This document shows positions 55,371-64,000 of a DNA stretch of 64,000 bases, piece by piece. Below the pieces are notes generated by a model. It was not told where the DNA came from. It worked only from the letters and a program-made list of their open reading frames with translations, and made no database searches. The DNA lies in NCBI RefSeq assembly GCF_001426485.1, contig NZ_LMET01000001.1, positions 482,844 to 546,843 of the forward strand. The letters run 5' to 3'. Position 1 is the stretch's first letter, and each line of letters starts with the position of its first letter. Source of the DNA: Aeromicrobium sp. Root472D3. GTDB lineage: Bacteria; Actinomycetota; Actinomycetes; Propionibacteriales; Nocardioidaceae. A program made the position numbers and the translations under genes.

Positions 55371-56648
55371 ATGAGCCACGACCAGCACCTGTCCGAGTTC
55401 GACCCCGACATCGCAGCGCTTCTCGACGCCGAGCTGCATCGTCAGCAGTCGACGCTCGAGATGATCGCCTCCGAGAACTTCGCGCCCGTCGCGGCGCTCG
55501 AGGCGCAGGGCAGCGTGCTGACCAACAAGTACGCCGAGGGCTACCCCGGCAAGCGGTACTACGGCGGCTGCGAGTTCGTCGACCAGGTCGAGACGATCGC
55601 GATCGACCGCCTCAAGCAGCTGTTCGACGCGGGCTACGCCAACGTCCAGCCGCACTCGGGCGCGACGGCCAACGCCGCGGCCCTGCACGCCATCGCGACG
55701 GTCGGCGACACGATCCTGGGTCTCGACCTGGCCAACGGCGGCCACCTGACGCACGGCATGAAGCTCAACTTCTCGGGCAAGCTGTACAAGCCCGTCGCCT
55801 ACCACGTGGTGCCCGAGACCGGTCTGGTCGACATGGACGAGGTGCGCTCGCTGGCTCGCGAGCACAAGCCCCAGGTCATCATCGCCGGCTGGTCGGCCTA
55901 CCCGCGGCAGCTCGACTTCGCGCTGTTCCGCGAGATCGCCGACGAGGTCGGCGCCAAGCTGTGGGTCGACATGGCGCACTTCGCGGGCCTGGTCGCGGCG
56001 GGCCTGCACCCCAGCCCCCTCCCCCACGCGCACATCGTCACCACCACGACGCACAAGACCCTCGGCGGTCCTCGCGGCGGCGCGATCCTGACCAACGACG
56101 ACGAGGTCGCCAAGAAGATGCGGTCCGCGGTGTTCCCCGGCCAGCAGGGCGGCCCGCTCGAGCACGTCATCGCCGCGAAGGCCGTGGCCTTCAAGATGGC
56201 CCTCGAGCCCGGCTTCAAGGAGCGCCAGCAGCGCACGATCGAGGGCGCGCAGATCCTGGCGTCGCGCCTGCTGGCCGACGACATGACCGCGGCGGGCGTC
56301 AAGGTCCTGAGCGGCGGCACCGACGTCCACCTGGTGCTGGTCGACCTGCGTGACTCCGAGCTCGACGGCCAGCAGGCCGAGGACCGGCTGCACGAGGCCG
56401 GCATCACGGTCAACCGCAACGCCGTCCCCAACGACCCCCGTCCGCCGATGGTGACGTCGGGCCTGCGCATCGGCACGCCGGCGCTCGCGACCCGCGGCTT
56501 CGGCGCCGAGGAGTTCACCGAGGTCGCCGACATCATCGCCGCGGCGCTGCAGCCCGGCGAGGTCGACCTCGAGGGCCTGCGCAAGCGGGTCACGGTGCTG
56601 GCCGAGCGCTTCCCGCTCTACCCGGACGTCACGCCGTTCACGGCGTGA
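55371..56648 (+). CDS. glyA: Serine hydroxymethyltransferase
   Basis: A PLP enzyme interconverting serine and glycine with tetrahydrofolate. It has 425 residues with the SENF and [16 protein letters not shown] motifs, the PLP-lysine motif [15 protein letters not shown] (Lys about 229) and [12 protein letters not shown] near the end. TATCCT lies 7 nt before the ATG with only a weak ribosome-binding site, so translation may be leaderless. Its stop overlaps the SURF1 start (GTGA). Confidence 0.96.
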   Translation: MSHDQHLSEFDPDIAALLDAELHRQQSTLEMIASENFAPVAALEAQGSVLTNKYAEGYPGKRYYGGCEFVDQVETIAIDRLKQLFDAGYANVQPHSGATANAAALHAIATVGDTILGLDLANGGHLTHGMKLNFSGKLYKPVAYHVVPETGLVDMDEVRSLAREHKPQVIIAGWSAYPRQLDFALFREIADEVGAKLWVDMAHFAGLVAAGLHPSPLPHAHIVTTTTHKTLGGPRGGAILTNDDEVAKKMRSAVFPGQQGGPLEHVIAAKAVAFKMALEPGFKERQQRTIEGAQILASRLLADDMTAAGVKVLSGGTDVHLVLVDLRDSELDGQQAEDRLHEAGITVNRNAVPNDPRPPMVTSGLRIGTPALATRGFGAEEFTEVADIIAAALQPGEVDLEGLRKRVTVLAERFPLYPDVTPFTA

Positions 56649-57415
56649 CCACCGTGCGCCCCGAGACGAGCAGACCCCCCGTCAAGGCCTGGTTCACGCC
56701 CGGCCTGATGGGCCTGCACGTCCTCGGGGTGGTCGCGGTCGTGTTCTGCGTCCTGATGGGCCTGTGGCAGATGGGCGTGTACGACTCGCGCCAGCACGAC
56801 GAGCAGGCCGACAAGCGCGAGGTGCCGCGCGTCGCGCTGACCGACCTGTGGACGCCCGACACGCCGTTCACCCGCGACCTGAACCACCGGCCCGTGACGG
56901 TCGAGGGATCGTTCGCCCCGGCGGACGAGCAGATCTGGGTCACGCCCAAGGAGCTCGACGGACGCGACGGGGCGTGGCTGCTCGCACCGCTGCAGGTCGC
57001 CGGCGGCGACACCCTGCTGGTCGTGCGCGGCTGGTCGTCCGAGACCGGCGCCTTGCCGGACGTCCCGGCCGGCCGCGTGGTCGTCGAGGCCGTCCTCGAG
57101 CCGGGCGAGCCCGCCGAGGCCGGTGCCCGGTCGTTCGACCCCGACGAGCGGACGATCGGCGCCGTCCGGATCCCCAGCCTGATCAACGAGGTGCCGTACG
57201 ACCTCTACTCGGGCTTCGCGATCAGCACCGACCCGGCGACCGCCGGGTCCCTCGACCTCGTGCCGCCGCCGCAGCCCGACGACGTCTCGTGGACCGTCGG
57301 CCTCAAGAACCTCGCCTACGCGATGCAGTGGTGGGTCTTCGGCCTGTTCGCGGCGTTCATGTGGTGGCGCATGTGCACCGAGACGATCGCCGCCAGGCCC
57401 GCGAAGGTAGCCTGA
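56645..57415 (+). CDS. SURF1-family cytochrome oxidase assembly protein
   Basis: A 256-residue SURF1 protein, an aid to assembly of cytochrome c oxidase. Two membrane helices flank an external domain: [18 protein letters not shown] near the start and [15 protein letters not shown] at the end. [18 protein letters not shown] and [12 protein letters not shown] are family motifs. It overlaps glyA by 4 nt and precedes a DUF3817 gene. Confidence 0.88.
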   Translation: MTTVRPETSRPPVKAWFTPGLMGLHVLGVVAVVFCVLMGLWQMGVYDSRQHDEQADKREVPRVALTDLWTPDTPFTRDLNHRPVTVEGSFAPADEQIWVTPKELDGRDGAWLLAPLQVAGGDTLLVVRGWSSETGALPDVPAGRVVVEAVLEPGEPAEAGARSFDPDERTIGAVRIPSLINEVPYDLYSGFAISTDPATAGSLDLVPPPQPDDVSWTVGLKNLAYAMQWWVFGLFAAFMWWRMCTETIAARPAKVA

Positions 57416-57420
57416 GGTCG
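57408..57420 (+). promoter_or_regulatory. -10 element predicting a leaderless DUF3817 mRNA
   Basis: TAGCCT at 57408-57413 lies exactly 6 nt before the GTG start. It overlaps the end of the SURF1 gene. GAGG is also present just before the GTG, but is too close to be a normal ribosome-binding site. Confidence 0.4.
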
Positions 57421-57758
57421 TGAAGAATCCTCGCGGTCCGTTGCTTCCGTACCAGGTGCTGGCGACGATCGTCGGCCTGAACCTGATCTTCGTGTTCACG
57501 GCCGCGTTCGCCCAACGACTGACCGGCGACGGCTCGTGGTGGAACCGCAACGAGACGCTGATCCTCGTGATCGACCAGGTCCACGGCCTGCTGTTCATGG
57601 CCCTGCTCGTGGTGATCGCCGTGCTGGCCACCCGCAACAAGTGGAAGCCCGTCTTCACCATCACGACGATGCTGCTGGCGACGATCCCGTTCGTCAGCTT
57701 CTGGGCGGAGCGGCGCACGACCCTCAAGGTCAACGCCGACCACCCCGCGATCGCCTGA
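57420..57758 (+). CDS. DUF3817 membrane protein
   Basis: A 112-residue protein with three hydrophobic helices (YQVLATIVGLNLIFVFTAAF, QVHGLLFMALLVVIAVLA, TTMLLATIPFVSFWAE). It has the QVHGLLFM and PFVSFWAERR motifs of DUF3817. The function of the family is unknown. It follows the SURF1 gene by 4 nt and is convergent with an enoyl-CoA hydratase gene, with a 4-nt gap. Confidence 0.85.
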   Translation: MKNPRGPLLPYQVLATIVGLNLIFVFTAAFAQRLTGDGSWWNRNETLILVIDQVHGLLFMALLVVIAVLATRNKWKPVFTITTMLLATIPFVSFWAERRTTLKVNADHPAIA

Positions 57759-57762
57759 CGGT

Positions 57763-58539
57763 CTAGCGGCCCTCGAAGGTCGCCCGGCCGGGGCCGTTCG
57801 TCAGGAACGACTCCATGCCGTGCTGCAGGTCGTCGGTGTCGAACAGCTCGGACGCGATCGCGGTCGTGTGCTCGATCGCCTGCGGCACGCCGCCGGCCTC
57901 GAAGTGGCGCAGGATGTCCTTCGCCGCGCCGAACGCCTTCGTGGGGCCGACCGCGATCGACCGGACGAACGACAGCACCGCGTCGTCGAAGCCCTCGACC
58001 GGGAGCACCCGGTTGACGACGTTCCAGCGCTCCATCGTCGCCGCGTCGTAGAGGTCGCCCGTGAACACGAACTCCTTCGCGCGACCGACGCCGGCCCGCG
58101 CCGCGAGCCGCTGCGTGCCGCCCATCGTGGGCGTCAGGCCGATGACCCGCTCGACCAGGCCGAACTTCGCCTTCTCGCTGGCCAGGATGATGTCGCACGC
58201 GACCGCGACCTCGAAGGCCCACGTGAGCGTCAGGGCGTGGGCCGCGAAGAACGTCGGGAACGGCATGGCGTCGATCCGGGTCGGCAGCTCGAGCATGCGG
58301 TCGTACAGGGCCAGCGTCTCGGCCTTGGTCCTGCGCGCGTGGAACTGGGCGACGTCGACGCCGCCCGAGACGATCTTGCCCTCGGCGCGGATCAGCAGCG
58401 CCCGCGGCGGATCGGCCATGACCTCGTCGAGCGCGACGTCGAAGGCGTCGTGCAGCTCGAGGGAGTAGAGGTTGACGGGTGGCTCGCTGAACGTCAGCAC
58501 CGCGATGCCGCCGTCGACCCGCTCGACCGTGACGCTCAT
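57763..58539 (-). CDS. Enoyl-CoA hydratase/isomerase family protein
   Basis: A 258-residue crotonase-fold protein acting on acyl-CoA thioesters. The first oxyanion-hole strand reads VSGGVDVAQFHA, but the second segment reads VACDIILASEKAKFGLVERVIGLTPTMGG (read in parts). The usual catalytic Glu positions are only partly conserved, so the exact reaction (hydratase, isomerase or other) is open. It is translationally coupled (ATGA) to a 44-residue membrane-protein gene upstream. Confidence 0.87.
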   Translation of the reverse strand: MSVTVERVDGGIAVLTFSEPPVNLYSLELHDAFDVALDEVMADPPRALLIRAEGKIVSGGVDVAQFHARRTKAETLALYDRMLELPTRIDAMPFPTFFAAHALTLTWAFEVAVACDIILASEKAKFGLVERVIGLTPTMGGTQRLAARAGVGRAKEFVFTGDLYDAATMERWNVVNRVLPVEGFDDAVLSFVRSIAVGPTKAFGAAKDILRHFEAGGVPQAIEHTTAIASELFDTDDLQHGMESFLTNGPGRATFEGR

Positions 58540-58670
58540 CGACGCACCTCCGCGGGATCGTAGGAGCCGCCCTTGTCGGCGACCGCGGCCCGCAGGGCGA
58601 GCAGGGCGCCGACCAGCAGCGTCAGCAGGAACAGGGTGCGCAGGCGGTGGGAGCCCGAGGACGTCGACAT
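58536..58670 (-). CDS. Small 44-residue single-helix membrane protein
   Basis: A short gene that overlaps the enoyl-CoA hydratase start by 4 nt (ATGA). The protein starts MSTSSGSHRLRTL, has one hydrophobic helix (LFLLTLLVGALLALRAAVA) and ends in DKGGSYDPAEVRR. The basic N-terminal side predicts that the C-terminus faces out. Coupled stop/start and clean amphiphilic architecture support a real gene, although no family was recognised. Confidence 0.6.
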   Translation of the reverse strand: MSTSSGSHRLRTLFLLTLLVGALLALRAAVADKGGSYDPAEVRR

Positions 58671-58777
58671 GCGCTCACGATAGCCACCGGATCGGTGGAC
58701 CGCCGCCCCGCCAGCCGCCCGACGGAAGTTGGCCGGACGTGAAAAGATGGGGTCACCACACCGAAAGGATCCCCCCT

Positions 58778-59308
58778 GTGGCCTCGCAGCTCACCGCGAC
58801 CTTCTCGACCAACCATGGCGACATCGTCGTGAATCTCTTCCCCGACCACGCCCCCAAGACCGTCGACAACTTCGTCGGCCTCGCCGAGGGCACCAAGGAG
58901 TTCGTCGACCCGGCCACCGGCCAGGTCGCGACCAAGCCCTTCTACGACGGGCTCGGCTTCCACCGCATCATCGCCAACTTCATGCTGCAGGGCGGCGACC
59001 CGCTCGGCACCGGCACCGGCGGCCCGGGCTACACGTTCGAGGACGAGTTCCACCCCGACCTGCGCTTCGACAAGCCGTACCTGCTCGCGATGGCCAACGC
59101 CGGACCGGGCACGAACGGCTCGCAGTTCTTCATCACCCTCGTGCCGACCGACTGGCTCAACCGCAAGCACACGATCTTCGGCGAGGTCGCCGACGACGCG
59201 AGCCGCGCCGTCGTCGACACGATCGGCAAGGTCTCGACCGACGGCTTCGACCGTCCGGCGCAGCCCGTCGTGATCGAGAAGCTGACGATCGCCCGCTCCG
59301 AGGGCTAG
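58778..59308 (+). CDS. Peptidyl-prolyl cis-trans isomerase, cyclophilin type
   Basis: A 176-residue cytoplasmic cyclophilin that speeds proline isomerisation. Active-site motifs are FHRIIANFMLQGGDP, ANAGPGTNGSQFFIT and WLNRKHTIFGEV. The GTG at 58778 is chosen with AAAGGA about 8 nt upstream. It corresponds to ppiA (Rv0009) in the mycobacterial origin region and begins the conserved ppiA-rhomboid-crgA block. Confidence 0.95.
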   Translation: MASQLTATFSTNHGDIVVNLFPDHAPKTVDNFVGLAEGTKEFVDPATGQVATKPFYDGLGFHRIIANFMLQGGDPLGTGTGGPGYTFEDEFHPDLRFDKPYLLAMANAGPGTNGSQFFITLVPTDWLNRKHTIFGEVADDASRAVVDTIGKVSTDGFDRPAQPVVIEKLTIARSEG

Positions 59309-59311
59309 GTC

Positions 59312-60145
59312 GTGAACCTCCCGGCGGAGGACTATCGCTGCTACAACCACCCGGACCGCGAGGCCTACATCTCGTGCCAGCGGTGCGAGCGGCTGATCTG
59401 TCCGGACTGCATGCGAGACGCCTCCGTCGGGTTCCAGTGCCCCTCCTGCATCGCGGAGGGGGCCAAGACCGTCCGCCAGCCGACGACGCTGGCCGGCGGA
59501 GCCGTTTCCGGCCGCGAGGGCCGGGTGTCGATGATCCTGATCGGCATCAACGTCGCGGCCTACGTCGCGCAGCTCGCGACCGGCGACCGCGCCGGCGACG
59601 TCTACCAGCAGGGAGCCCTGCAGGCGTACGTCACCGCCGACGGCGATTACTGGCGTCTGCTGACCTCGGCCTTCCTGCACGGCAGCATGCTCCACCTGCT
59701 GTTCAACATGTACGCGCTGTACCTGTTCGGGCCGTTCGTCGAACGCGCGCTGGGCACGGCGCGATTCGTCGTCGCCTACCTCACGTCGGCCCTCGCCGGC
59801 TCGATCGTGGTGTACCTGCTGGCCGATCCGGCGACCGTCACGATCGGCGCCTCCGGTGCCGTGTTCGGGCTGTTCGGCTTGGCCCTGATCTTCCTGCTCA
59901 AGGCCAAACAGGACGTCCGCACCCTGCTGGTGCTGCTGGCGATCAACGCCTTCATCAGCGTCGCGGGCCCCAACATCAGCTGGGAGGGGCACCTCGGCGG
60001 CTTCGTCGCGGGAGTCGCCCTGGGAGCGGTGTTCGCCTACGCGCCGCGCGACCGCCGCACGCTCGTGCAATCACTGGCGATCGGCGCGCTGTGGATCGTC
60101 ATGATCGCCGCCTTCGTGCTGCGGACGATGCAGCTCACGCCCTAG
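59312..60145 (+). CDS. Rhomboid-family intramembrane serine protease
   Basis: A 277-residue protein. The N-terminal zinc-finger-like part has cysteines in CYNHPDREAYISCQRCERLICPDC-M and CPSC. Six or more membrane helices follow. The catalytic Ser is in GASGAVFG and the His in WEGHLGGFVAG, with the structural HLLFNMYAL motif. It cleaves membrane proteins within the bilayer; substrates are unknown. It begins 3 nt after the cyclophilin gene. Confidence 0.92.
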   Translation: MNLPAEDYRCYNHPDREAYISCQRCERLICPDCMRDASVGFQCPSCIAEGAKTVRQPTTLAGGAVSGREGRVSMILIGINVAAYVAQLATGDRAGDVYQQGALQAYVTADGDYWRLLTSAFLHGSMLHLLFNMYALYLFGPFVERALGTARFVVAYLTSALAGSIVVYLLADPATVTIGASGAVFGLFGLALIFLLKAKQDVRTLLVLLAINAFISVAGPNISWEGHLGGFVAGVALGAVFAYAPRDRRTLVQSLAIGALWIVMIAAFVLRTMQLTP

Positions 60146-60173
60146 CGGCGGGCCGGGGCGCACGTCGTCGTCA

Positions 60174-60217
60174 ACAGCTGTGCACACAGATGTGGATAAC
60201 TACACCCGTGTAATTCA
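60174..60217. promoter_or_regulatory. Extra-origin DnaA-box module, copy 2
   Basis: Between the convergent ends of the rhomboid gene and crgA lies ACAGCTGTG, then TGTGGATAA (60191-60199, a perfect TTATCCACA box on the minus strand), then ACACCCGTGTAATT. It aligns base for base with 38757-38800 at about 34 of 44 positions. It is the only perfect consensus DnaA box seen in this window. Confidence 0.5.
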
Positions 60218-60231
60218 GCGAGGAGCGGTGG

Positions 60232-60477
60232 TCACTCCCACTTCATGGCGAAGCCGAAGGCCGCCACGATGAAGCCCATGCCGATCACGAGGTTCCAGTT
60301 GCCGAGATCGGCGTACCACTGCAGGAACGACGGGTAGTCGATCGTCTGGCCGTTCAGCACGTAGAACACCACGATCCAGACCAGTCCGATGAGGGCCGAA
60401 CCGACCATGGCGGGGCCCGCCCAGCGGTTGCCGATCTTCTGGGCCTGCGGGCCCTTGGGGGCCTTGTCTCTCGCCAC
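60232..60477 (-). CDS. crgA: Cell division protein CrgA
   Basis: An 81-residue actinobacterial divisome membrane protein that interacts with FtsZ, FtsQ and penicillin-binding proteins in studied species. It has a basic N-terminus and two membrane helices (WAGPAMVGSALIGLVWIVVFYVL; LVIGMGFIVAAFGFAMKWE). The WNLVIGMGF motif is typical. Position between rhomboid and DUF881 genes matches Rv0011c. Confidence 0.95.
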   Translation of the reverse strand: MARDKAPKGPQAQKIGNRWAGPAMVGSALIGLVWIVVFYVLNGQTIDYPSFLQWYADLGNWNLVIGMGFIVAAFGFAMKWE

Positions 60478-60569
60478 GACGTCTCCGGTGGGTTGGTGCG
60501 GCGCGAGGGCCGCATCGGTGGGTGCTCACGGGTAGCCTAGTCGTCGACCGGGCACGGGAGGAGTGCGGC

Positions 60570-61298
60570 ATGGCCAAGACAGGCACCCACGCGCTGCGCC
60601 GACGACCGCTCCTGGTGCTCGGCGTGTTCACCGCGACCGGCCTGCTGTTCGCGGCGGCGTCGATCAGCGCCGACGGCGACGACCTGCGACCGTCCGGCGG
60701 TGACGTCGGCTCGCTGCTGCGCGAGCGGTCCGACCGCATCGACTCCCGGCGCGACGACGCGCAGGCGCTGCGCGCCCAGATCGACCAGCTGTCGTCCGGC
60801 GTCGGCGGCGACGACCTCGACCGGCTGCGCGAGCGCGTCGACGACCTCGAGCCCGCCACGGGGCTCACGGCGATGAACGGACCCGGCATCCGGGTCACGC
60901 TGACCGACGCCCCCCGCACGGGCAAGGATCCCGACATCGATCCCAACCTGCTGGTCGTGCACCAGCAGGACATCCAGGCCTACGTCAACGCGTTGTGGGC
61001 TGGTGGCGCCGAGGCGATCTCGCTGCAGGGCCAGCGGCTCATCTCCACCACGGGCATCAAGTGCGTCGGCAACACCGTCGTGCTCGACGGCGTGCCCTAC
61101 TCGCCGCCCTACGTCATCGAGGCGATCGGCAACGTCGGCGGCATGTACCGCGCGATGGCGCAGTCGCCCGAGACGTCCACGTACGCCGACTACTCGCGCA
61201 GCTACGACCTGGGCCTCGAGATCGAGCAGCTGCGCCAGGTCACGGTCAAGGCCTACGCCAACCCCGTGTCCCTGACGCACGCCCGCCTCGCCGGCTGA
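60570..61298 (+). CDS. DUF881 family protein
   Basis: A 242-residue protein with an N-terminal membrane helix (LLVLGVFTATGLLFAAAS), a coiled-coil section (about 45-95) and the DUF881 domain. Motifs are NGPGIRVTLTDAP, DIQAYVNALWAGGAEAISLQGQRL (read in parts) and YSPPYVIEAIG. It corresponds to Rv0012 next to crgA and probably faces outward near the division machinery, but its role is unproven. The ATG has GGAGGAG 8 nt upstream. Confidence 0.88.
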   Translation: MAKTGTHALRRRPLLVLGVFTATGLLFAAASISADGDDLRPSGGDVGSLLRERSDRIDSRRDDAQALRAQIDQLSSGVGGDDLDRLRERVDDLEPATGLTAMNGPGIRVTLTDAPRTGKDPDIDPNLLVVHQQDIQAYVNALWAGGAEAISLQGQRLISTTGIKCVGNTVVLDGVPYSPPYVIEAIGNVGGMYRAMAQSPETSTYADYSRSYDLGLEIEQLRQVTVKAYANPVSLTHARLAG

Positions 61299-61321
61299 GT
61301 CGGGCCCGACCCCACTCAGCC
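61293..61321. terminator. Stem-loop between convergent DUF881 and pknB genes
   Basis: An 8-bp perfect stem (GGCTGAGT / ACTCAGCC) with a 13-nt GC-rich loop occupies the 30-nt gap and the last codons of the DUF881 gene. Position fits a bidirectional terminator; no U-tract is present. Confidence 0.55.
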
Positions 61322-61328
61322 GCCGGAC

Positions 61329-63128
61329 TCAACCGCCCAGGGTGTCCGGGACGTTCGGGTCGCCGTCGGTGGCCGGCGGCGTGGGTGTCGTCGGCGTCGG
61401 GGTGTCGGGCTTGCGCGACACCGTCAGTGTGATGGTCGAGCCGATCGAGACCCGCTGGCCGCTGGTGGGCGACTGGCGGACGACGGTGCCGGCGGGCTCC
61501 GTGGAGTTCGGGTCCTCGGTGACCTCGTACTTCAGGTTGAGCTCGTCGAGGGCGTCCTGGGCGTCCTGCTCCATCTGGCCGACCAGGTCGGGGACGGTGG
61601 CCTGACCGCGCGAGACGATCAGCTTGACGGTCGAGCCGGCCTCGACCTCGCTACCGCTGAACGGGTCGGTGTTGAGCACCTGGTCGCGCGGGGCGTCGCT
61701 GTCCTGCAGCTCCTTGGTGACCTGGAGCCCCAGGCCCTCGAGGGTCTCCTTGGCACGGTCGTACGTGTAGCCGGACAGATTGGGGACGGGGACCGTCTCG
61801 GGGCCGGTGCTGACGACCAGGTTGACCGTCGAGCCCTCGTCGAGCTGCGTGTTGGCGGGGGGATCGGTCTCGATGACCTGGCCCTCCTCGACGTCCGCGC
61901 TGGCCTGCTCGGTCGTGTCGCCGACCACGAAGCCGTCGTTGGTCAGGGCTCGCGTGGCGGTGTCTACGTCCTGGCCGGTCACGTCGGTGACGGCGACCTG
62001 CGTCGGCGGCGGCGGCTCGTCGGAGTCGAACGCCCCGGTGAACCACAGCACGCCGGCGATCGCCGCGATCAGCACGACCGCGAGGGCGCCGATCGCCCAC
62101 CACTTGCCCGACTTGTCGTCCTCGTCCTCCGGATCGGGGGTGGCGCGGCGCGAGCCGGCGGCGGCGCCGGCAGCCGCGGCCGCGACGACCGGGGCGACCT
62201 GCGTCGCACCCGGCACGACCGAGGTCGCCGACGTCGGGGCGTCGACCGAGTGACCCGCCAGGACGCGCTCGAGGTCCTTGCGCATCGCGGCGGCGCTCTC
62301 GTAGCGGTCGTCGACGCGCTTGGCGAGGGACTTGGCCACGATGTTGTCGATCGCCTGGCTGACGTCGGGGTTGAGCTGCGACGGGGGCTTGGCCTCCTCG
62401 CGCACGTGCTGGTAGGCGACCGACACGGGGCTGTCGCCGATGAACGGCGGACGTCCCGTGAGCAGCTCGTACAGCAGGCAGCCGGTGGAGTAGATGTCGC
62501 TGCGGGCGTCGACGGTCTCGCCGCGCGCCTGCTCGGGCGACAGGTACTGCGCCGTGCCGATGACGGCGGCGGTCTGCGTCATGGCCGACGACGTGTCGGC
62601 GATGGCGCGCGCGATGCCGAAGTCCATGACCTTGACCTGGCCGGACGGCGTCAGCATGACGTTGGCGGGCTTGATGTCGCGGTGGATGATGCCGGAGCGG
62701 TGGCTGTAGTCGAGCGCGCTGAGGATGTCGGCGGTGATCGACAGGGCCCGCTCGGGCAGGATCTTGCGACCGTTCTCGGCGCCGCGCATGATGTCGCGCA
62801 GCGTCTGGCCCTCGACGTACTCCATGACGATGTAGGGCACGTGGCTGCCGTGCTTGTCGATCGACTCGCCGGTGTCGTAGACCGCCACGATCGACGGGTG
62901 GTTGAGCGCCGCGGACGACTGCGCCTCGCGGCGGAACCGGGCCTGGAACGTGTCGTCGGCCGAGAGGTCGCCGCGCAGCTGCTTGACCGCCACGGTGCGA
63001 CCCAGACGCAGGTCGCGACCGACGCGCACGTCGGCCATGCCGCCACGACCCAGCAGCCCGCCGAGCTCGTAGCGGTCGCCCAGGCGGACCACGCCGTCGG
63101 TGGCCTCGGTGTCGCCGGAATCGGTCAT
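61329..63128 (-). CDS. pknB: Serine/threonine protein kinase with PASTA repeats (PknB)
   Basis: A membrane kinase that senses peptidoglycan fragments and controls cell-wall growth. It has 599 residues: a kinase domain (18-280) with the Lys in VAVKQLRGD, HRDIKPANV and DFGIA; a linker; one membrane helix (about 341-364); and three extracellular PASTA domains. A Pro/Thr tail ends the protein. Mycobacterial PknB has four PASTA domains. It lies 43 nt downstream of pbpA, in the conserved pstP-rodA-pbpA-pknA/B operon. Confidence 0.95.
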   Translation of the reverse strand: MTDSGDTEATDGVVRLGDRYELGGLLGRGGMADVRVGRDLRLGRTVAVKQLRGDLSADDTFQARFRREAQSSAALNHPSIVAVYDTGESIDKHGSHVPYIVMEYVEGQTLRDIMRGAENGRKILPERALSITADILSALDYSHRSGIIHRDIKPANVMLTPSGQVKVMDFGIARAIADTSSAMTQTAAVIGTAQYLSPEQARGETVDARSDIYSTGCLLYELLTGRPPFIGDSPVSVAYQHVREEAKPPSQLNPDVSQAIDNIVAKSLAKRVDDRYESAAAMRKDLERVLAGHSVDAPTSATSVVPGATQVAPVVAAAAAGAAAGSRRATPDPEDEDDKSGKWWAIGALAVVLIAAIAGVLWFTGAFDSDEPPPPTQVAVTDVTGQDVDTATRALTNDGFVVGDTTEQASADVEEGQVIETDPPANTQLDEGSTVNLVVSTGPETVPVPNLSGYTYDRAKETLEGLGLQVTKELQDSDAPRDQVLNTDPFSGSEVEAGSTVKLIVSRGQATVPDLVGQMEQDAQDALDELNLKYEVTEDPNSTEPAGTVVRQSPTSGQRVSIGSTITLTVSRKPDTPTPTTPTPPATDGDPNVPDTLGG

Positions 63129-63171
63129 CGTGTCATTCCTTCAATCGCTGCGTTCAGGGGGAGTACGTCGG

Positions 63172-64000
63172 TCACTTGCCCAGCACCGCTTCCATGACGG
63201 ACTTGGCGATCGGACCGGCGAGGCGTCCGCCGGCGATCTCGTCGCGGGCGGTGTCGCTGGACTCGACCAGGACCGCGACGGCGACCTCGTTGTCGCCGTC
63301 CTTGGCGTACGACACGAACCAGGCGTAGGGCGGACGGTCGGGCGTCGACTGGGCGGTGCCGGTCTTGGCACCCACCTCGACGTTGGGGATCTGCGCCGAG
63401 GTCGCGGTGCCCTGCTGGACCGTGCTGACCATCATCTCGCGCAGCTTGCGCGCCGTGGTCTCGCTGACGGCCTCGCTGAGCCGCTCGGGCTGCGTCTTGT
63501 CGAGCACGCGCAGGTTGGGCGCGCGCACGGTGTCGATGACGTAGGGCTTCATGACGTCGCCGTCGTTGGCGATGCCCGCCGCGACCATGGCCATCTGCAG
63601 CGGCGTCGCCGCCACGTCGAACTGGCCGATGCCGGTCTGGCCGAGCTGCGGCGGCTCGAGCGTCGTGTCGGGGTTCGTGAAGCGGCTGGGGCTGGCGGCC
63701 AGACCGTCGATCGGGTCGGTGCCGAAGCCGAACTTGGCGGCCTGCTCGCCGAGCTTCTCCTGGCCGATCTCGAGGGCGAGGCCACCGAAGGCGACGTTGC
63801 ACGAGACGTTGAGCGCCCGCTCGAACGTGATGGTGCTGCCGCCGCAGTTGCCGCCGTTCTCGTTGGGCAGGGTGTAGCCGTAGCCGGGGAACTTCAGCGT
63901 CGTGCCGGCCTTGACCTTGTCGTCGATGTCGGTCACGACACCGTTCTCGAGGGCGGCCGCCGCCGTGATGAGCTTGAACGTCGAGCCCGGGGGCAGCGTC
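63172..64000 (-). CDS. pbpA: Penicillin-binding protein PbpA, class B transpeptidase (partial)
   Basis: The gene runs off the right edge, so only the C-terminal transpeptidase part is visible. The catalytic STFK motif is right at the edge (PPGSTFK, near 63975-63999), followed by SCN in the SxN position (NVSCNVAFGGL) and KTGTA. This is the usual order for a monofunctional class B enzyme that crosslinks peptidoglycan. Its place upstream of pknB matches pbpA of the actinobacterial division/kinase operon. Confidence 0.93.
   Translation of the reverse strand, partial: TLPPGSTFKLITAAAALENGVVTDIDDKVKAGTTLKFPGYGYTLPNENGGNCGGSTITFERALNVSCNVAFGGLALEIGQEKLGEQAAKFGFGTDPIDGLAASPSRFTNPDTTLEPPQLGQTGIGQFDVAATPLQMAMVAAGIANDGDVMKPYVIDTVRAPNLRVLDKTQPERLSEAVSETTARKLREMMVSTVQQGTATSAQIPNVEVGAKTGTAQSTPDRPPYAWFVSYAKDGDNEVAVAVLVESSDTARDEIAGGRLAGPIAKSVMEAVLGK

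Overview
The window is high-GC DNA from an actinobacterium and is centred on the replication origin. Gene order matches the conserved origin neighbourhood of Mycobacterium and Streptomyces: pcnA/CCA enzyme - DUF6049 - murJ - trxB - trxA - parB - parA - rsmG - jag - yidC - yidD - rnpA - rpmH - dnaA - oriC - dnaN - gnd - recF - DUF721 - gyrB - gyrA - DUF3566 - tRNA-Ile - tRNA-Ala, then further right cyclophilin - rhomboid - crgA - DUF881 - pknB - pbpA. A mycothiol-dependent formaldehyde dehydrogenase, CrgA, a PASTA kinase and a SigR-type promoter also mark an actinobacterium. The combination suggests Propionibacteriales/Nocardioidaceae, possibly Aeromicrobium; this placement is inference, not a measured identity.

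Left part (1-20 kb): the 3' end of a secreted multi-LTD protein, a GNAT acetyltransferase, a repeat cluster, a siderophore-interacting protein with an iron box, a FemX/alanine-racemase-like pair, a class A penicillin-binding protein divergent from a PadR regulator and inositol-phosphate synthase, a DUF808 protein, CCA tRNA nucleotidyltransferase, DUF6049, MurJ and a separate membrane pseudokinase. The thioredoxin pair trxB-trxA follows under a SigR-like promoter.

Origin core (20-38.6 kb): parAB with three parS sites, the rpmH-rnpA-yidD-yidC-jag-rsmG run on the minus strand, and dnaA/oriC/dnaN/gnd/recF/gyrB/gyrA on the plus strand. oriC lies between dnaA and dnaN, with about seven degenerate DnaA boxes and a CTA-triplet tract resembling a DnaA-trio unwinding element. 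A roughly 460-bp array of long-hairpin repeats and a PAP2 phosphatase separate DUF721 from gyrB.

Right part (38.6-64 kb): metabolic and accessory genes (LLM oxidoreductase, type III glutamine synthetase, mycothiol formaldehyde detoxification, an envelope-stress-type trio, azoreductase/MarR, MpaB-type oxygenase), an oligopeptide ABC importer whose inner-membrane permease and both ATPases are fused in one 891-residue protein, a DevS/DevR-like two-component pair, glyA, SURF1 and others. The conserved cell-wall/division block follows, ending inside pbpA.

The most unusual signals are: the nested-palindrome repeat family, with one copy in frame inside the ABC transporter fusion; a MIRU-like insertion that duplicated the mscR/MBL stop-start junction; a 44-bp DnaA-box module present twice outside oriC; and a repeated -10-to-start spacing of about 6 nt that predicts many leaderless mRNAs.
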